Shown here one piece after another: positions 4,529 to 5,805 of a stretch of 5,805 nucleotides of DNA; position 1 is the stretch's first letter; every line of letters begins with the position of its first letter. Below the pieces are notes generated by a model. That model was given only the letters and a program-made list of their open reading frames with translations. It made no database searches and was not told the origin of the DNA. Origin of the DNA: CAZVRZ01 sp964629965 (GTDB lineage Bacteria > Chloroflexota > Anaerolineae > Anaerolineales > UBA4823); assembly GCA_964629965.1 (NCBI GenBank), contig CAZVRZ010000242.1, forward strand, positions 1-5,805, written 5' to 3'. The position numbers and the translations under genes were made by a program.

Positions 4529-5148
4529 AAATGACCAATCCTTGGAACCAATTCATCTATCGCCTGTGGGCGCCGATCTACGATGCCACGGTGGGGAATT
4601 TCTTCTTCCCTGGCAGAAAGCGGGCTATGGAACGGCTGGATTTGCAGCCCGGCGAACGCGTGCTGCTGGTGGGCGTGGGCACCGGCGCAGATCTGCCCTT
4701 ATTGCCCACAGGGGTTGCGGCGACCGGCACGGACCTCAGCCTCGAGATGCTTGCCAAAGCTCGCCAAAAACTGCCGTTGCCCGGACGTGAGGTGACCTTG
4801 CTGCAGGGCGATGCGCAGCAGCTTTTGGTGGAGGAGGCTGGTTATGATGCCGTGGTCTTCAACTTGATCTTGAGCGTGATCCCCGATGGAACGGCCTGCC
4901 TGCGAGAAAACCTGCGCGCCCTCAAGCCTGGCGGGCGGGTCGTTGTTTTCGATAAGTTTATGCCAGATGCGGGCCGGCTGACGCTGGGCCGGCGTTTGCT
5001 CAACCTGGGCAGCACCCTCTTCGGCACCGATATCACCCGCCGTTTTGGCGACCTGGCGCAAGGGATGGACCTGCGGGTGACCTGCGATGAGCCTTCGCTG
5101 CTGCACGGGATGTACCGGGTGATCCTGTTTCGAAAGAACGAGGGATAA
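4525..5148 (+). CDS. Class I SAM-dependent methyltransferase, PmtA/UbiE-like
   Basis: This 207-residue Rossmann-fold methyltransferase has motif I as VLLVGVGTGADLPLLP (46-61), an acidic residue after the second strand (D70 in TGTDLS) for the ribose hydroxyls, QGDAQQL (94-100) for the adenine, and motif III in LRALKPGGRVVVFD (130-143). The opening (IYRLWAPIYDATVG, then FFFPGRKRAMERL), together with NLILSVIPD (113-121), resembles Rhodobacter-type phosphatidylethanolamine N-methyltransferase (PmtA) and UbiE-like enzymes more than protein or RNA methylases. The substrate is likely a lipid or quinone-like small molecule, but this cannot be fixed from sequence. There is no membrane helix; the aromatic N-terminal helix could lie on the membrane. 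GGAG (4514-4517) stands 7 bases before ATG 4525, which overlaps the micro-ORF stop. A second ATG two codons in (4531) is less well placed. It is the last gene of the operon. Confidence 0.85.
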   Translation: MKMTNPWNQFIYRLWAPIYDATVGNFFFPGRKRAMERLDLQPGERVLLVGVGTGADLPLLPTGVAATGTDLSLEMLAKARQKLPLPGREVTLLQGDAQQLLVEEAGYDAVVFNLILSVIPDGTACLRENLRALKPGGRVVVFDKFMPDAGRLTLGRRLLNLGSTLFGTDITRRFGDLAQGMDLRVTCDEPSLLHGMYRVILFRKNEG

Positions 5149-5177
5149 GCGGGAACAGGGGATGATGGAACCAACGT

Positions 5178-5214
5178 TGGGGAGGGCAAGTGATCGAACC
5201 GCTTGCCCTCCCCA
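5178..5214. terminator. Strong hairpin between convergent genes (probable bidirectional terminator)
   Basis: TGGGGAGGGCAAG (5178-5190) and CTTGCCCTCCCCA (5202-5214) form a perfect 13-bp stem with an 11-base loop, 29 bases after the methyltransferase stop and 35 bases beyond the catalase stop. No T-run follows on either strand, so it is not a textbook intrinsic terminator. Its position between two converging genes still suggests transcription stop or 3' end protection. The left arm overlaps a 10-base palindrome, CCAACGTTGG (5171-5180). Confidence 0.6.
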
Positions 5215-5249
5215 GGTCATGTTATCGGGTTACATCAAATACCTGCGGC

Positions 5250-5805
5250 TTACTTGACTTTGCTCAGCGGGATGCCAAGCGCCTTGGCCACGCCCTTGCC
5301 ATAGGCCGGGTCGGCCTGGAGGCAGTTGGCGATGTGGCGGATCTTGATGAACTCGAGGGCGTCGCCCATGGCACGGGCGGTGTTCTCAAAGAGCACCTGC
5401 TGCTGTTCTTTGTTCATCAGGCGGAAAAGCTTGCCCGGCTGGGTGTAATAATCGGAATCGTCCTCACGGAAGTTCCATTGGGCGGCTGCGCCAGACAGCT
5501 CCAGCGGGGGTTCCTGGTGTTCGGGCTGGGCATCCCACTCGCCAAAGCTGTTGGGGTGGTAGCCGAGGGTTGCGCCGTGGTTGCCGTCCACGCGCATCTG
5601 CCCATCGCGGTGCGAGGCGTGCGCGGGGGCATTTTTGGGGCTGTTGACCGGAATTTGGTGGTGGTTGACGCCCAGTCGGTAGCGCTGAGCATCGCTGTAG
5701 GGGAACAGCCGTCCCTGCAGCATTTTATCCGGCGAAAAGCCAATGCCGGGCACGATCGCAGCAGGGTTGAAAGCGGCCTGCTCCACATCCTGGAAGTAAT
5801 TCTCC
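5250..5805 (-). CDS. Haem catalase, C-terminal part (start lies beyond the right edge)
   Basis: The minus-strand frame enters from the right edge and ends at TAA (5250-5252), giving 185 complete codons. It begins ENYFQDVEQAAF and has the conserved segments NPAAIVPGIG and SPDKMLQGRLFPYSDAQRYR. The last contains the proximal haem-ligand tyrosine (codon 5697-5699) in the family's R-x-F-x-Y pattern, followed by GVNHHQIPVN. It ends LGIPLSKVK, with no flavodoxin-like extension, so it belongs to the small-subunit monofunctional catalases (about 480-500 residues, KatA-like clade 3) and not to the large-subunit or bifunctional KatG types. The enzyme converts hydrogen peroxide to water and oxygen in the cytosol. 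The distal histidine and asparagine lie in the missing N-terminal part. It converges on the operon and is probably regulated independently. The internal GTG at 5784-5786 is not the true start. Confidence 0.95.
   Translation of the reverse strand, partial: ENYFQDVEQAAFNPAAIVPGIGFSPDKMLQGRLFPYSDAQRYRLGVNHHQIPVNSPKNAPAHASHRDGQMRVDGNHGATLGYHPNSFGEWDAQPEHQEPPLELSGAAAQWNFREDDSDYYTQPGKLFRLMNKEQQQVLFENTARAMGDALEFIKIRHIANCLQADPAYGKGVAKALGIPLSKVK

Overview
The window looks like a piece of a moderately GC-rich bacterial chromosome. Gene style and family make-up (small proteins in tightly packed, ATGA-overlapped operons, plus a TIGR00027-like methyltransferase remnant) would fit Chloroflexota/Anaerolineae. 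That placement is a guess from protein style: no rRNA or other phylogenetic marker is present. There are no tRNAs, CRISPR arrays, insertion sequences or integrases.

Left block (1-687): the last 35 codons of an unidentified gene run almost directly into a MazG-like nucleotide pyrophosphohydrolase (113-451). A non-coding stretch follows with a three-copy TGGCTAGT half-site cluster (499-534) and a perfect TATAAT box 8 bases before the next ATG. Gene 688-1371 is a more AT-rich orphan: a two-helix membrane protein whose exported middle carries three short propeller-like repeats. It is probably read from a leaderless mRNA.

Central operon (promoter about 1437-1445, genes 1574-5148, all + strand): an extended -10 promoter overlaps nested inverted repeats at the predicted start site. 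Behind a leader of about 120 nt come a wrecked TIGR00027-type SAM methyltransferase (1574-1725, only its two ends left), an SRPBCC/START-like protein, an MBL-fold hydrolase with a full metal-ligand set, a 28-codon micro-ORF, a short-chain dehydrogenase, an ICMT/PEMT-type membrane methyltransferase, a 16-codon micro-ORF and a PmtA/UbiE-like SAM methyltransferase. Gaps are near zero or ATGA overlaps throughout. The set (ligand-binding fold, hydrolase, reductase, integral-membrane methylase, soluble methylase) suggests modification of a hydrophobic, membrane-associated small molecule or lipid. That pathway is an inference; no substrate can be read from the sequence.

The most unusual feature is the pattern at the operon's junctions. 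One member is clearly reduced to its N- and C-terminal ends. Two junctions hold micro-ORFs that overlap the next gene by ATGA, and one of these (MTIEVADYPYRDGVLL) resembles the beginning of a dienelactone hydrolase. This could be serial gene loss that kept translational coupling, or genuine coupling/leader peptides.

Right block (5149-5805): a strong 13-bp hairpin separates the operon from a convergent monofunctional haem catalase on the minus strand, of which only the C-terminal 185 codons lie inside the window.
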